The notes under the pieces are model-generated. The model did not search any database. It saw only the letters and a list, made by a program, of their open reading frames with translations, and had not been told where the DNA came from. A stretch of DNA of 64,000 bases, taken from assembly GCF_004770105.1 (NCBI RefSeq), contig NZ_RQEY01000005.1:124001-188000 (forward strand), read 5' to 3'. The stretch's first letter is position 1. Every line of letters begins with the position of its first letter. Shown here one piece after another: positions 13,202-23,157 of this stretch. Source of the DNA: Leptospira andrefontaineae. Lineage in GTDB: Bacteria > Spirochaetota > Leptospiria > Leptospirales > Leptospiraceae. Made by a program: the position numbers and the translations under genes.

Positions 13202-14143
13202 ATGGAATTTGCTCCGGAGATGTTGGACTATGCAAATCTGATTTCCTCTAAGGGACTCACAGGTTTTACCCAAGGAAGTATCCAAAAGAGAAGAGACGGT
13301 TATTCGGCAATCGGGGAACTTTTGGGAGAAGGTCCGCTTATGCGGGAGATCCAGGATATCTCGATCCCTTCCAAAAGCGGAAATATATTCATAAAAAATT
13401 ATATTCCAAAAACGGACCCTAAATCCAAAATTCTATACTTCCATGGCGGAGGATGGGTAGTCGGAAGATTGAAAGATTTCGATCCATTTGCACGCAAACT
13501 TGCAGAGATCACTTCAAGCATTGTATCTTTAGTAGATTATAGATTAGCCCCCGAGTTCCCATTTCCTTTACCATTAGAAGATGCTTATACTTCTTTAGAA
13601 TGGATCTCTTCTCAGAATGAGAATATTTGGAAAGATCTTCCCTTGGTAATTGCCGGTGATAGTGCCGGAGGAAATTTAGCTGCTTCTACCATTCTAAAAG
13701 CTAAAGAAACATCCGGTCCTAAAATCGATCTTCAAATTCTGATCTATCCGGTCACTGAAGCGATATGTGATACTGATTCTTATAAAGAATTTGAATTAGG
13801 CCCTGGTCTTACTAAAAAAGATATGGAATGGTTTATTGACCAGTATCTACCTAACCACCACACAAGATCTGATCCGAAAGCTTCTCCTTTATACCAAACC
13901 GATTGGAAGGAACTTCCTCCTGCGATTGTGTTTATAGCAGACATAGATCCGCTTCGAGACGATGGAAAATTATATGCAGAAAAATTAAAGGAAGCCGGAG
14001 TTTCGGTTTTATTCAAAGAATTCAAAGGATATACTCACGGATTTTTTACCAAGGTAAATCTACTTAAGGCTCCTGAAGAAGGCCTAAGAATGATCTCAGA
14101 AGAAATGGATCGTATCTTTAAACGAAAAGAGGTTTATCTTTAA
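13202..14143 (+). CDS. Alpha/beta hydrolase, hormone-sensitive-lipase-like esterase
   Basis: A 313-residue esterase/lipase of the HSL (family IV) group. The oxyanion-hole motif HGGGW is at about residues 81-85 and the nucleophile elbow GDSAGG at about 155-160. The catalytic Asp is probably in IDPLRDD, and the His in YTHGFF near residue 279. There is no signal peptide, so it is likely cytoplasmic; the substrate is a short-chain ester or similar. A good Shine-Dalgarno (AGGGAG) lies upstream of the ATG. Only 3 nt separate it from the alcohol dehydrogenase gene, suggesting an operon. Confidence 0.9.
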   Translation: MEFAPEMLDYANLISSKGLTGFTQGSIQKRRDGYSAIGELLGEGPLMREIQDISIPSKSGNIFIKNYIPKTDPKSKILYFHGGGWVVGRLKDFDPFARKLAEITSSIVSLVDYRLAPEFPFPLPLEDAYTSLEWISSQNENIWKDLPLVIAGDSAGGNLAASTILKAKETSGPKIDLQILIYPVTEAICDTDSYKEFELGPGLTKKDMEWFIDQYLPNHHTRSDPKASPLYQTDWKELPPAIVFIADIDPLRDDGKLYAEKLKEAGVSVLFKEFKGYTHGFFTKVNLLKAPEEGLRMISEEMDRIFKRKEVYL

Positions 14144-14146
14144 AAA

Positions 14147-15202
14147 ATGAAAAGTATTAGATTAGTGGAATTCGGGTCCTCTTTACAATGGGAAGAAAAA
14201 CAAGACCCGGAGCCAAAAGATTCAGAAGTATTATTAGAAGTAATTTCCTGTGGAGTATGTCATTCGGACCTCCATTTAAGGGACGGGTATTATAAAATTG
14301 GCGGGGAAGAAAAACTTTTCGTAAAGGACAGAGGAGTCAAACTTCCACTAACTCCAGGCCACGAAGTTGTAGGAAAAGTTTTGAAAGTAGGATCTAAGGT
14401 CCGTTCCGTCTCAATCGGAGAAACAAAATTAGTATATCCTTGGATCGGTTGCGGAACCTGCGAAGAATGTGAATCAGGAAATCCGCAACTTTGTTCTGCT
14501 CCTAAATCTTTAGGAATCTACCAAGACGGTGGTTATTCCGATCGTATCTTGGTCCCTGATAGGAAATGGCTTTTGGATATTTACAATCTTTCTCCTGAAG
14601 CTGCATGTTCTTACGCTTGTGCAGGACTCACTGCTTACGGTGCCTTAAAAAAAGCACTTCCTCTTAAAAAAATGGATTCTTTAGTGATTATCGGTGCAGG
14701 AGGACTTGGGATGTTTGCGTCTCAATTGGTTCCACTTCTCACCGATGCAAAAGTGATTTTCTTGGATATTGATGGATCTCGTTTGGAAAAATTACAGGAG
14801 CTTGGATTTTATACTGTTCTTTCTTCTCATCCTGATCCTATAGGGGAAGTCAAAAATATCTCCGGCCCTTTGGGGGTTTCCGCGGTAATCGATTTTGTGA
14901 ATAATAGTGCTACTTCTTCTTTGGGATTTTCACTTTTGAAAAAAAATGGAACATTGATCGGTGTTGGACTTTTTGGTGGAGAGTTGAAAATCCCAACTCC
15001 AATTCTTTCTCTGAGAAGTTTAACAATCCGTGGGAGTTATACAGGTTCTCCGGGAGAACTGAAGGAACTACTACTATTGGTTTCTAAAAATAAAATCCGA
15101 CTTGTTCCGGTGGAAATCAGAAGTTTTCAAGAAGCGAATTCTGCATTAAACGATTTAGCTAATGGGAAAATTCTAGGAAGAGTGGTCTTATCCGGAAAAT
15201 GA
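14147..15202 (+). CDS. Zinc-dependent alcohol dehydrogenase (MDR family)
   Basis: Medium-chain NAD(P)-dependent dehydrogenase, 351 residues. The catalytic zinc ligands are in CGVCHSDLH (Cys about residue 37) and GHEVVG (His about 74). The structural-zinc cysteines are in CGTCEECESGNPQLC. The nucleotide-binding Rossmann motif is GAGGLGMFA at about residues 182-190. The closest general match is the Adh/AdhP-like class of alcohol or aldehyde reductases. It lies 3 nt after the esterase gene; together they could process an ester and its alcohol, which is inference. Confidence 0.92.
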   Translation: MKSIRLVEFGSSLQWEEKQDPEPKDSEVLLEVISCGVCHSDLHLRDGYYKIGGEEKLFVKDRGVKLPLTPGHEVVGKVLKVGSKVRSVSIGETKLVYPWIGCGTCEECESGNPQLCSAPKSLGIYQDGGYSDRILVPDRKWLLDIYNLSPEAACSYACAGLTAYGALKKALPLKKMDSLVIIGAGGLGMFASQLVPLLTDAKVIFLDIDGSRLEKLQELGFYTVLSSHPDPIGEVKNISGPLGVSAVIDFVNNSATSSLGFSLLKKNGTLIGVGLFGGELKIPTPILSLRSLTIRGSYTGSPGELKELLLLVSKNKIRLVPVEIRSFQEANSALNDLANGKILGRVVLSGK

Positions 15203-15220
15203 GATCCAAGACCTTCTTCG

Positions 15221-15281
15221 CTTAGCGGCTTAGTGTGTACATTTTAATGCAGCTATTTTTATTTCACGCAAAGGCGCTAAG
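15221..15281. repeat. Intergenic imperfect inverted repeat (dispersed-repeat type)
   Basis: The gap after the alcohol dehydrogenase holds two arms, CTTAGCGGCTTAGTGTG (15221-15237) and CACGCAAAGGCGCTAAG (15265-15281), which are imperfect reverse complements. A related arm occurs at 58908-58926. It could act as a terminator between the convergent genes, but it has no clear U-tract. Confidence 0.5.
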
Positions 15282-15333
15282 AAAGGAAGATATAGTCTTA
15301 AAAAACTCTGCAGCTCCGCGTGAAAACCATAGC

Positions 15334-15831
15334 TTATAAATTTTGGAATTCTTTAGGAAGTGAAACCTTTGGATTTTCATTAGTTTCCAAGATGGAAATT
15401 TCTCTATTTGGAAAAACCAGTTTTAGACCATGCGCAGATTCAGATAAATGTTCGCTTAAAACAGAGGATACGTTCCTGGCTAACTTGTATTTTAGAAAAG
15501 TATTTCCTTTTTTTCTAGCAAATAATTCTCCTTCTGAATCTGCTGCGATCTGCAAAGAAGAGAGGGGTAATTCTTCGCCTGAATCGCTTAAAAAATAAAG
15601 TTCCTCTTCCTTCTCCCAGACTCGGATTAGGTTTAGAGGGTAACCGAATAATTCTAAATATCCGTTTTCGGAAAATTCTCCGTATTGATTATCTATATAA
15701 ATTCCGTCTTCTGCTTCTTTCAAATTCTTACGAAAGTATTCCAGAATATCTTTTTGTTCAATCTTGGCTTCACGGAAGATCCAATCTCCGTTAGGCAAAA
15801 CCTTGATCTCGCTGTTTAAACGTCTTGCCAT
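15334..15831 (-). CDS. Conserved hypothetical protein (possibly DUF1285-like)
   Basis: A soluble 165-residue protein without signal peptide or membrane segment. The N-terminal part (NGDWIFREAKIEQKDILEYF followed by an EDGIYI strand) resembles the start of DUF1285 proteins, which open with a similar 'dG.W...g..i.r..l...f' pattern; this is from memory and tentative. Its ATG overlaps the stop of the upstream lipoprotein gene by one base (TAATG), so the two are coupled. The function is not known. Confidence 0.65.
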   Translation of the reverse strand: MARRLNSEIKVLPNGDWIFREAKIEQKDILEYFRKNLKEAEDGIYIDNQYGEFSENGYLELFGYPLNLIRVWEKEEELYFLSDSGEELPLSSLQIAADSEGELFARKKGNTFLKYKLARNVSSVLSEHLSESAHGLKLVFPNREISILETNENPKVSLPKEFQNL

Positions 15832-16304
15832 TATTCTTCATCCCTTTCTCTGTATCGGAATGCGACTCCTTCTAAAACTTTTGCGTCCTTTGCAATCTCC
15901 GCCATATTTGTAGTATAACCTTCCGTTGTACCTGTTTGGAAAATTGTAGGAGGAACAGGAACGAGCCCGACATTTGCGAGATACATACCATCCATACCCC
16001 TATCAAAAAGTTCTTTCTTAATTTTTTCGTAATAGAACTTTTCTATTCTACCGTCACCGAAGTTCCTAACGATGAGCCTTCCATAAGTTTTGTAGTTCCT
16101 GCGTTTAGGAGGATGTTTTAGGATCTCTATTTGCTCCCAACGAGGTTTATGAGAAACGAGCACAGTCTCTTTCTGGCTTCCTTCTTGGATAAATTCTACC
16201 GAAAAGCAGGAAACTAAGGTTAGGCAAGAGAATAGCAGGAGCCCCTTCCAAAACTGAATATTTATTCCGGTCCTAAAGCGAGTTAAAATGGGTAGAATGG
16301 CCAT
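15831..16304 (-). CDS. Putative lipoprotein of unknown function
   Basis: Starting at the ATG ending at 16304, the protein has 157 residues with a basic/hydrophobic N-terminus and a lipobox LTLVSC (Cys33). It is therefore probably a membrane-anchored lipoprotein. The mature part is charged and has no family I recognise. The reading frame extends further upstream to a TTG at 16361. I prefer 16304 because it gives a more usual signal peptide, but its GGGGAGGA sits unusually close to the ATG, so the start is uncertain. The stop overlaps the next gene's start by one base. Confidence 0.6.
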   Translation of the reverse strand: MAILPILTRFRTGINIQFWKGLLLFSCLTLVSCFSVEFIQEGSQKETVLVSHKPRWEQIEILKHPPKRRNYKTYGRLIVRNFGDGRIEKFYYEKIKKELFDRGMDGMYLANVGLVPVPPTIFQTGTTEGYTTNMAEIAKDAKVLEGVAFRYRERDEE

Positions 16305-16476
16305 TCCTCCCCATTCAAGGAGCGCACATTCCGGGGACAAGCGGTTTTTTTGCATAGCCAAAAGAGGGCTTTTCAGACTGGGATTTTTTTTATATACTCT
16401 CCCCGGATACCCGGTAAATTCTCGCGAAATTCGGAACCCCGTTTAACCTGGTTCCTCCGGGCCACCAAAAACTCGT

Positions 16477-17163
16477 ATGGAAGATATAGATCTCAAAAAA
16501 CGCGCGAGAGAAAACGTTTTAAAAATAGGGTATTGTACTCTGGACGAGCTGGAAGAGAAGGTGAAAGCCTTCCGGGTGATGAACCAGAACGCAGCTAAGA
16601 AAAGATACCTTATTACTAGAGAACCTATCTCCGATTCATCTGGAAAAATTTTGGTTCCGAAAGCTGCCGAGATAGATATCTCCACCGCAAAATTACTTCG
16701 ACGTCATTTTAAGCCGACTAGCGAATTCAAAACTTTCCAACCTGACGAAGGTATCGTGATCATCTCCGACATGACTTCTGCAGAAGGTGTTTCTTTCACT
16801 ATGGACATCGTTACTCAGATCATGAACTTGGGTGGCGGTGCTTACGAAGGATTTATAGATCGAGTAGATAGTTTCGGAGACTTCATCAATCTTCTCAAAA
16901 AGTCATTATTTCCACGTCTGATCATCATTGGCTATATGCCTCAGGATAAAATCCAAGGTGAGTTATTGAACTTCGTTCGAGTGAAACGAGTAGATAATTA
17001 TCTAAGAGCCATGGAGCTCACTCATACTGCATTTAAACCTCAGGCCTACTTTCCAAAGATCCGCCAAATTGAAATTTCTCAAGAAGATCCTAAGTCTTGG
17101 GGACGTTTTGTCGTAGAGATCGTAAGAGAATACACTCGACCTTATCTATTAGAAGAAGTTTAA
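16477..17163 (+). CDS. Conserved hypothetical protein, soluble
   Basis: A 228-residue protein with no signal peptide. The N-terminal 50 residues are charged and helical. A segment at about 93-160 alternates strands and helices ([20 protein letters not shown]) in a way that recalls a receiver-like alpha/beta fold, but no phosphoacceptor motif is evident. I do not recognise the family. It is divergently placed from the lipoprotein gene at 15831-16304, with about 170 bp between them that should hold both promoters. Confidence 0.6.
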   Translation: MEDIDLKKRARENVLKIGYCTLDELEEKVKAFRVMNQNAAKKRYLITREPISDSSGKILVPKAAEIDISTAKLLRRHFKPTSEFKTFQPDEGIVIISDMTSAEGVSFTMDIVTQIMNLGGGAYEGFIDRVDSFGDFINLLKKSLFPRLIIIGYMPQDKIQGELLNFVRVKRVDNYLRAMELTHTAFKPQAYFPKIRQIEISQEDPKSWGRFVVEIVREYTRPYLLEEV

Positions 17164-17222
17164 TTTCAGGGCGGCTCTTCGCTTTGCTCAGACCAGGCTA
17201 CTACGAGTTCGCGTTCCGCTCA

Positions 17223-17239
17223 TCCAGGCTCCGCCTGGA
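17223..17239. repeat. Short perfect hairpin in an intergenic repeat-like stretch
   Basis: TCCAGGC/GCCTGGA with a 3-nt loop lies in a GC-richer stretch (17168-17275) between two + strand genes. No U-tract follows, so it is not a classic intrinsic terminator. The surrounding stretch looks like a dispersed intergenic repeat rather than coding sequence. Confidence 0.45.
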
Positions 17240-17358
17240 CTAAAGCTCTCAGTATCCTTGCCGCGTGTGTTAATTTCATTTTTAACTTGTAACTTTTGTT
17301 GTTTCAAGTAGTCTAAGAATATAATCTAACACAAACCGATTTAGGTTTAAGGATCCAA

Positions 17359-18237
17359 ATGAGCACATTTTCCGAAACAGTACTCGTGACCGGAGCTTCC
17401 GGACATTTAGGAAAAATTATCCTAGAAGAATTATTAAAAAGAGGCCATAACAAGATCATCGCTACAACTCGTAAGCCTGAAACCTTGGAAAACTTTGCAA
17501 AGAGGGGAGTCACTGTAAGGAAAGCAAGTTTCGACGATCCGGCTAGTCTTGTTTCAGCTTTTCAAGGTGCGGATCGTATCTTAATTATCAGTACTGATAA
17601 TATAGGAAATAGAATCACTGAACATAGTGCCGCTGTGGATGCTGCAATAAAAGTAGGGGCAAAAAGAATTCTTTATACTTCTCTTGCCAAAGCTGACGAA
17701 GTTCCGGTCACATTCGCTTTTGAACACGAAGGAACAGAAGAAAAGATCAAACAAAGTGGTCTGGCATACACAATTCTTCGTAATAACATGTATTCGGATT
17801 ATTTAATACCTAAACTACAACATGCAGTTGCCAGTGGTTCCATTTACGGGTCTGGTGGAGATGGGGCTTGTGCCTATATTTCCAGAACAGACTGTGCTAG
17901 GGTGGCCGCGGCTGCTCTACTTTCATCCGACCCAGGAAATAAAATTATAGAAGTGAGCGGTCCTAAGGCTTGGACCTACGCAGAACTTGCAAAATTTACC
18001 TCAGAACTAGTAAACATTTCTGTTTCCTATGTGGACCTTCCTGCTGAGGAACTTTCTAAGGCATTAGCAGGAGCCGGAATTCCAAAACCAATGGCGGATG
18101 CTTTGGCTTCTTTCGATGTGTCTATACGAGAAGGTTATTTGAAAGATGTGAACTCTTCAGTAAAAGATCTTATTGGAGAAGAACTTCAGGATGTAAGTGC
18201 ACTTTTGAAAGAAAATAAGGCGGCTTTGGTTTCCTAA
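17359..18237 (+). CDS. NmrA-like NAD(P)-binding reductase (atypical SDR)
   Basis: A 292-residue atypical short-chain dehydrogenase. The nucleotide-binding motif GASGHLG is at about residues 11-17. The overall pattern, with DRILIISTDN, the ILYTSLAKAD strand and the LRNNMYSDYL segment, resembles the NmrA/quinone oxidoreductase 2 (QorB) group that binds NAD(P)H. Substrate unknown, likely a quinone or a regulatory redox role by family analogy. A clear AAGGA precedes the ATG. The gene stands alone between two intergenic repeat-like stretches. Confidence 0.85.
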   Translation: MSTFSETVLVTGASGHLGKIILEELLKRGHNKIIATTRKPETLENFAKRGVTVRKASFDDPASLVSAFQGADRILIISTDNIGNRITEHSAAVDAAIKVGAKRILYTSLAKADEVPVTFAFEHEGTEEKIKQSGLAYTILRNNMYSDYLIPKLQHAVASGSIYGSGGDGACAYISRTDCARVAAAALLSSDPGNKIIEVSGPKAWTYAELAKFTSELVNISVSYVDLPAEELSKALAGAGIPKPMADALASFDVSIREGYLKDVNSSVKDLIGEELQDVSALLKENKAALVS

Positions 18238-18250
18238 AGTTTAAGCCCGG

Positions 18251-18334
18251 CCTCGCGGAGGACTGCTTGGTGTGCCCTCGATAAACGCCTCTGGCTATCT
18301 CGGGCTCGCTCATCCCTATGGGTCGTTCGCGAGG
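18251..18334. repeat. Intergenic palindromic stretch between convergent genes
   Basis: CCTCGCG (18251-18257) and CGCGAGG (18328-18334) are exact reverse complements about 70 nt apart in the only gap between two convergent genes. A bidirectional terminator or a dispersed repeat element are both possible. Confidence 0.4.
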
Positions 18335-18344
18335 AGTTGCCTCA

Positions 18345-20879
18345 TTAAACTCTGTAAAATTCCATATTCTCGCGTAGAGGGTCCGGAAGACTTCCTAACG
18401 CGTTGATATATTTTTTATATCTGTTTTCCAACTCAGTAAATTTACGAGTTCGAATATTCACGAATCTGTTATTGATCTCACCGAAGGCAGGCATTTTAGA
18501 AACCTTCTCCCGGATCGTTCTTGCGAAAGGAATATGACGATAGAAAATTCCTCGGACGACTCGGTTTAATCTTTGCACACCTTCAGCTTCGTATTTGATC
18601 CAAAGTTGGTAATCGTTCGCAAAAATATCCCTTTCATTCCGGAAACGTTTGAATTCGGCTGCCAACTTTTCTTTGATCTCTATGGAAAGATCTTTGTTCT
18701 TTTTATAGAACTGAACATAGTCCATATAGTCGGCAGTGATGGATGGATTTCCTACGTTATTCCATTCAGGTCCTAAGATCGTTTTACAAAGTTCCCAACG
18801 GAATGCTGCAAATGCGTCGATCAAAAGAGATTTCAGATCACCTTGTACGAAAATAGGAAGAACGATCCTACCTCTACTTTCTTTGGAGCCGGAACCTCTA
18901 TGGATGGAAAGCTCCTGCCACATCATTATCTTACTTCCGATAGAAGGAACAATTACAAAGTCAGGAACGATCGCTCTTTGAACGAATTCCTTATTAATCC
19001 CCATCTCAGGGTTATTATAGATTACCTCTCTGTTAAATACGGAGAAGTCTACGGCCATGATATCGTGGATCGTATCGGTAAGCATTTTTTTGGTAACATA
19101 TGCTTTTCCGAGAGGGATCTGAGAATGATATTTGGTTAAGATCGGAAGATAAGTCGCCAAGGAGCCCGTGGTGAGTCGAACGTTCGCCTCATACATAGCG
19201 CCGAATTCGAATTTTAATCTTGCTTCCGGATTATCTATATCTGGAGGAAGATCGGATTCTTTTTTGAATACAGCATTCCGATTATCCATCTTGACTTTGT
19301 CGAAAAAGTTCTGACCGAGTTCATCGAGTGAAGTAGGGCATTCTCTTTTATAAATTTTTTCCAGCCATTCCGTTCCATAATGGATCGGAATATCCGAAAC
19401 GGAAGTGATCGCGTCCTTGAATGTGGACATGAAAACTAACTGAGAATCATCGAGCATTGTTTCATCGAAAAAGCCGTATTTCAACATCAGGTCCACAGGT
19501 TTGGGAACATTTTTACCTGAGTTCACGTACTTTTGGAAACATGCAGCGTAAATATCGAAGTAGGTTTTTGTAATGGACCTTCTTAGTTTACGAGTATCGT
19601 TGTCTGAATCCAATGGATTTTTCAAAGACTTGAGTTTTACCATCATTGCGGAAAACTCTTTAATTGCATCTCCGCCCATACCGGAGAATTGGATGATACT
19701 AGATGCAGAGTTAGCTAATTCTTTTCGAATTGCAGTCGCATCCGCAGAACCATCCACAGAAATTCCGCTTCCATTCGACGCTGCTTTTGCAGTAGGATTA
19801 GAAGCCTCGAATTTTTTAGCAAGACCTGCAGTCTTTTCCAAAAACGATTTAATATTAGGAGAAGGGCTCGGGATCGCGGAACCGAAAATTGCCTGATGGC
19901 CTGCGAGTGCTCTTTCTATCTTTTGAGAAACAACTTGCAAAATAGGGACCACAAACTCCGGAGGAGCGGTTGCATATCCGTTCGCTGCCATGTCTAGGAT
20001 CAGGAAATATTTTTCAGTAAGGCTTTCTACTCCGCCTAAAAGAAGAGAGAAGTTTTCATCTAATTCTTCTAATATACTTTTTGCGTTTTCCGTAATATTG
20101 TTCTGCACTCTGCCAAGTTTATCGCAAACATAAGAAACCATGCTTGGATCCGGTGCGAATAATTGTGCTAGAAGATTAGGATCTGCTAATATGACCTTAC
20201 GGACAAAATTGAATTCTCCATCCTGGAATTCTATCTCTTCCGGATAATATTTAACTAGAAGCTGAGAATGATCTTCTTCCACATAATTGGCGGTTGGTCG
20301 TTCCGGAAGTATCCCACCATTATCGAAATAATGTTTTAAATTTTCGCGAGCAAGCCTTAAGACAGGATCCACAATTTCCGAACTTGGATCAGCGATCGGT
20401 TGTCCTGGCTTGATATCCGGAAAAACACTTGGGTTGAATTGATAATATAGAAGTGAAAGATTATCATTTGTTTTTCCCATATCGGAAGCGATCTTTCTGA
20501 GTTGGTTCACTCTTTTGAATGACTCAGTGATCTCTCTCAAAAGGGAACGACCCACCATAATCCCTAAAGAACTTCTGGCTGCGAGGGAACGACCCACAGT
20601 AGACTGGGACATAACATATGTGGAGAGCACACAGTCTTGTTCTGCTACAATCGTAAAAGGATAACGTCCGCTGCCGAAAAGTGCGGATGCACCAGGAGTT
20701 AAATTGGCTCCTGAAATTTTGAATAACTCCAGTTTTCTGCCACCCGGAGCTTCTACTAAATAGCGTAATGCTCCGCTATGCAATACGTTGAGAGAATTCG
20801 CGGCGCTTCCTTCCGGAAATAAAACCGTCCCGGCTTTGATTGTTACTTTTTGATTTGGTACGCTTGTATCTAATGCCAT
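18345..20879 (-). CDS. Large cyclic-nucleotide-binding-domain protein
   Basis: An 844-residue cytosolic protein. Residues about 10-110 form a cNMP-binding (CRP-like) beta-roll, with a '[20 protein letters not shown]' start and a [15 protein letters not shown] strand. The canonical phosphate-binding cassette is only partly recognisable, so ligand binding is not certain. The remaining 700 residues are largely helical and match no enzyme I recognise. There is no HTH at the C-terminus, so it is not a CRP-type regulator. A cAMP-responsive role is plausible given the adenylate cyclase at 7704, but that link is inference. Confidence 0.72.
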   Translation of the reverse strand: MALDTSVPNQKVTIKAGTVLFPEGSAANSLNVLHSGALRYLVEAPGGRKLELFKISGANLTPGASALFGSGRYPFTIVAEQDCVLSTYVMSQSTVGRSLAARSSLGIMVGRSLLREITESFKRVNQLRKIASDMGKTNDNLSLLYYQFNPSVFPDIKPGQPIADPSSEIVDPVLRLARENLKHYFDNGGILPERPTANYVEEDHSQLLVKYYPEEIEFQDGEFNFVRKVILADPNLLAQLFAPDPSMVSYVCDKLGRVQNNITENAKSILEELDENFSLLLGGVESLTEKYFLILDMAANGYATAPPEFVVPILQVVSQKIERALAGHQAIFGSAIPSPSPNIKSFLEKTAGLAKKFEASNPTAKAASNGSGISVDGSADATAIRKELANSASSIIQFSGMGGDAIKEFSAMMVKLKSLKNPLDSDNDTRKLRRSITKTYFDIYAACFQKYVNSGKNVPKPVDLMLKYGFFDETMLDDSQLVFMSTFKDAITSVSDIPIHYGTEWLEKIYKRECPTSLDELGQNFFDKVKMDNRNAVFKKESDLPPDIDNPEARLKFEFGAMYEANVRLTTGSLATYLPILTKYHSQIPLGKAYVTKKMLTDTIHDIMAVDFSVFNREVIYNNPEMGINKEFVQRAIVPDFVIVPSIGSKIMMWQELSIHRGSGSKESRGRIVLPIFVQGDLKSLLIDAFAAFRWELCKTILGPEWNNVGNPSITADYMDYVQFYKKNKDLSIEIKEKLAAEFKRFRNERDIFANDYQLWIKYEAEGVQRLNRVVRGIFYRHIPFARTIREKVSKMPAFGEINNRFVNIRTRKFTELENRYKKYINALGSLPDPLRENMEFYRV

Positions 20880-21053
20880 ACGATCGCTGTTGGGGCAAAT
20901 TAAGAAGAAAACTATCCTTCCCTAAGAATGGAAACTCTTTTTTAAAGGATTCTCTAAAAAGGACCTTGTGGATAAGGCAAAAGATTTCCAAGACTAAGGC
21001 GCTTATAGTCCTGCTTGACTCCTATAGTTTCCCGGAAAAAACCTCTTTAGAAA

Positions 21054-22190
21054 ATGAAAAAAAGCAAAATTCTCTCCGGTGCAAAATCCATCGGGATGCT
21101 TACTAACCAGAGCGCATACGGTTGGAAAGGCGACTATCATTTCCGGATCATACAGAAAGAATACGGACTCAAAAAACTATTTTTGCCCGAGCATGGACTT
21201 TTTGCAGAGCTACAAGACCAGGTCTCTGGAAGTGGACTCATCTATAATTTGGGAGAAACTCAAGTTTTGAATTTGTACGGAGACAACGAAGAAAGTCTCG
21301 CACCCGCAGAAGAAGTATTATCCGATCTGGACGCATTGATCATAGATATCAGAGATGTTGGCGCTCGCTATTATACATTTTTGACTACTGCACTGTATGC
21401 GATGCAGGCAGCGGATCGACTTTCCAAAAAAGGAAAACCAAAACCTCGTATCTTAGTTTCGAATGCAAAAAATCCTGCAGGCTCTAAGATTGAAGGTTCT
21501 CCTCTCGAGAAAAAATTTTCATCATTCGTTGGGGTAGAAGGTACACTGCATCGACATGGTCTGTCTGCAGCTGGTCTTCTTGAATATTATAAAGATAAAT
21601 TTAAACTGGATCTAGAATTCTATCGATTGGATCTTTATCCCAAACAAAACTCGGAGTTTTTATGGGTTCCACCTTCTCCCAATATACCTGCTCAAACAAC
21701 TTGTTATGTTTATGCAGGACTTTGTCTTTTAGAAGGAACAAATCTTTCGGAAGGAAGAGGGACCACTCGTCCATTCGAAACTTTTGGAGCTCCGTATATC
21801 GACGATCTGGATAAATCACTTATAGGAAAACTCCAAGAAAAACAAAAAGGAATTTTCAGACTCAGGCCTTTAAAGTTCATCCCGACTTTCCATAAACATG
21901 CAGGAAAAGTATGCGGAGGTTATCAAATATTATTAGATAAACCTAAAAAATTCCATAGCTTACTATTCGGATTATTGCTTATCCGGACATTGAGAGAATT
22001 TTATCCGGACAAGTTTGAATTTCTACAAGGACCATATGAATTCAGATCCGATCTACCTGCGATCCAACTTTTGGTAGGAGACCAATTCCTTCTGGATTAT
22101 CTAGACGGAAAAAGAACTTACTCGGAGATCCAAGATTATCTGGAAGATTCGGAAAAGAAATGGAAGAAGGTCACAAAGAGTTATAACTGA
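21054..22190 (+). CDS. DUF1343 / NamZ-like exo-beta-N-acetylmuramidase family protein
   Basis: A 378-residue protein. The DUF1343 hallmarks are present: [10 protein letters not shown] at residues 14-23, LFLPEHGLF, the [15 protein letters not shown] segment, PSPNIP and [16 protein letters not shown]. NamZ (YbbC) in this family removes N-acetylmuramic acid from peptidoglycan fragments. Unlike Bacillus NamZ there is no evident signal peptide from this start, so it may act in the cytoplasm on recycled muropeptides or need another export route. It is divergent from the cNMP-binding gene and convergent with the efflux gene cluster. Confidence 0.85.
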   Translation: MKKSKILSGAKSIGMLTNQSAYGWKGDYHFRIIQKEYGLKKLFLPEHGLFAELQDQVSGSGLIYNLGETQVLNLYGDNEESLAPAEEVLSDLDALIIDIRDVGARYYTFLTTALYAMQAADRLSKKGKPKPRILVSNAKNPAGSKIEGSPLEKKFSSFVGVEGTLHRHGLSAAGLLEYYKDKFKLDLEFYRLDLYPKQNSEFLWVPPSPNIPAQTTCYVYAGLCLLEGTNLSEGRGTTRPFETFGAPYIDDLDKSLIGKLQEKQKGIFRLRPLKFIPTFHKHAGKVCGGYQILLDKPKKFHSLLFGLLLIRTLREFYPDKFEFLQGPYEFRSDLPAIQLLVGDQFLLDYLDGKRTYSEIQDYLEDSEKKWKKVTKSYN

Positions 22191-22203
22191 AAGAAGGCCA
22201 TTG

Positions 22204-22231
22204 TAGGAGTTCCTACATCATAGAACTCCTA
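22204..22231. terminator. Bidirectional hairpin at convergent gene ends
   Basis: TAGGAGTTC (22204-22212) and GAACTCCTA (22223-22231) form a perfect 9-bp stem with a 10-nt loop. It overlaps the stop codon of the - strand gene and lies 14 nt after the DUF1343 stop. It probably ends both transcripts. The nested TGTAGGA/TCCTACA palindrome resembles small dispersed palindromes in Leptospira intergenic DNA, as I recall. Confidence 0.6.
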
Positions 22232-22465
22232 GAGCGGAAGCCTGGAAAACTCTGCCTTTAATTTCTGCAAATCACCCAAAAGATCATTGGGTGCAGGACG
22301 AATATTTTTCGCTAATTGTAGAGCATTCTCTATTAGATCTAAGATCAGTTTTTTCTCAGTTATTGCCCTGATCTTAGGCATATGACTCCAATCCTTTTTA
22401 AATAAGGAAGCTTTTTCGTCTACGATCGCGACTATCTTGTTTAATGTTTGGATCTCTTCGTTCAT
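22229..22465 (-). CDS. Small helical hypothetical protein
   Basis: A 78-residue, charged, probably all-helical protein with no signal peptide. It is the last gene of the - strand efflux cluster, 7 nt after the preceding gene. The family is not recognised. The tight spacing and open frame support that it is real. Confidence 0.5.
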   Translation of the reverse strand: MNEEIQTLNKIVAIVDEKASLFKKDWSHMPKIRAITEKKLILDLIENALQLAKNIRPAPNDLLGDLQKLKAEFSRLPL

Positions 22466-22472
22466 TAATGTC

Positions 22473-23066
22473 TCAAAAATTAGGAATTTCTAAAGAAATG
22501 TTTTCATCTTTACGTAGAATTTCAGCATGAAAGGATCTTTTTTTTCCGCCTTGGAAAACATTGGTAATATTATTCAAAATTGATTTTTCCTGAGTTTTAC
22601 ATTCAGGAGGAAGATTCGAAAGAAGTTCGGAAGAAATCTCGTATCTAAAAAAATTCGTACTTCCTGGTGCTAAATTTTTAGAAACAAAAGACCAAGAATC
22701 TTCTAAACAATTCAGATCTCCGCTTTTTATAAAAACCCGTATCTTATCTCCTGTGCTCGGAAAGGACAAACTTTCAGTTCCCTTGTTCTTTAAAAAAAGA
22801 AAGAAGATAGGAAACTCCTTAGAATTCTCTTTGCTGGAGGAAAGGCGGTAACTTACAAATCCGGAAGAAATTTCCTTGGATTCCGTTTGTCCTGAAAAAG
22901 CTAATGGATTTAAAAGTTTGGCCACTACGGAAAAGATAAACAGCAATAGTATAACGTCAAAAAACAGGATCAACTTGGAACGGTTATTTGATTTGCCTGC
23001 ATCTTTACTTTTACGCAGGAAATCCTTGAATTCTTCCGGAGAGCGGGAATGGTAACCTTTACTCAT
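22473..23066 (-). CDS. Single-pass membrane protein of unknown function
   Basis: From the ATG ending at 23066 the protein has 197 residues: a basic cytoplasmic N-terminus, one membrane segment (about residues 30-52, LILFFDVILLLFIFSVVAKL) and an extracytoplasmic beta-rich domain with two Cys. The frame extends to a TTG at 23123, with an AGGA before it, so the longer form (216 residues) is possible. The C-terminal domain could bind a partner in the periplasm. Next-to-last gene of the efflux cluster; no family recognised. Confidence 0.55.
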   Translation of the reverse strand: MSKGYHSRSPEEFKDFLRKSKDAGKSNNRSKLILFFDVILLLFIFSVVAKLLNPLAFSGQTESKEISSGFVSYRLSSSKENSKEFPIFFLFLKNKGTESLSFPSTGDKIRVFIKSGDLNCLEDSWSFVSKNLAPGSTNFFRYEISSELLSNLPPECKTQEKSILNNITNVFQGGKKRSFHAEILRKDENISLEIPNF

Positions 23067-23157
23067 TTTAGATAGTCCTAGGTCCTTTTTCCATAGATTA
23101 CTTTCTCCTAGAAAAGATTGCAAGCATTCCTAAAAGATATAAAACTTTCGTTCTATA

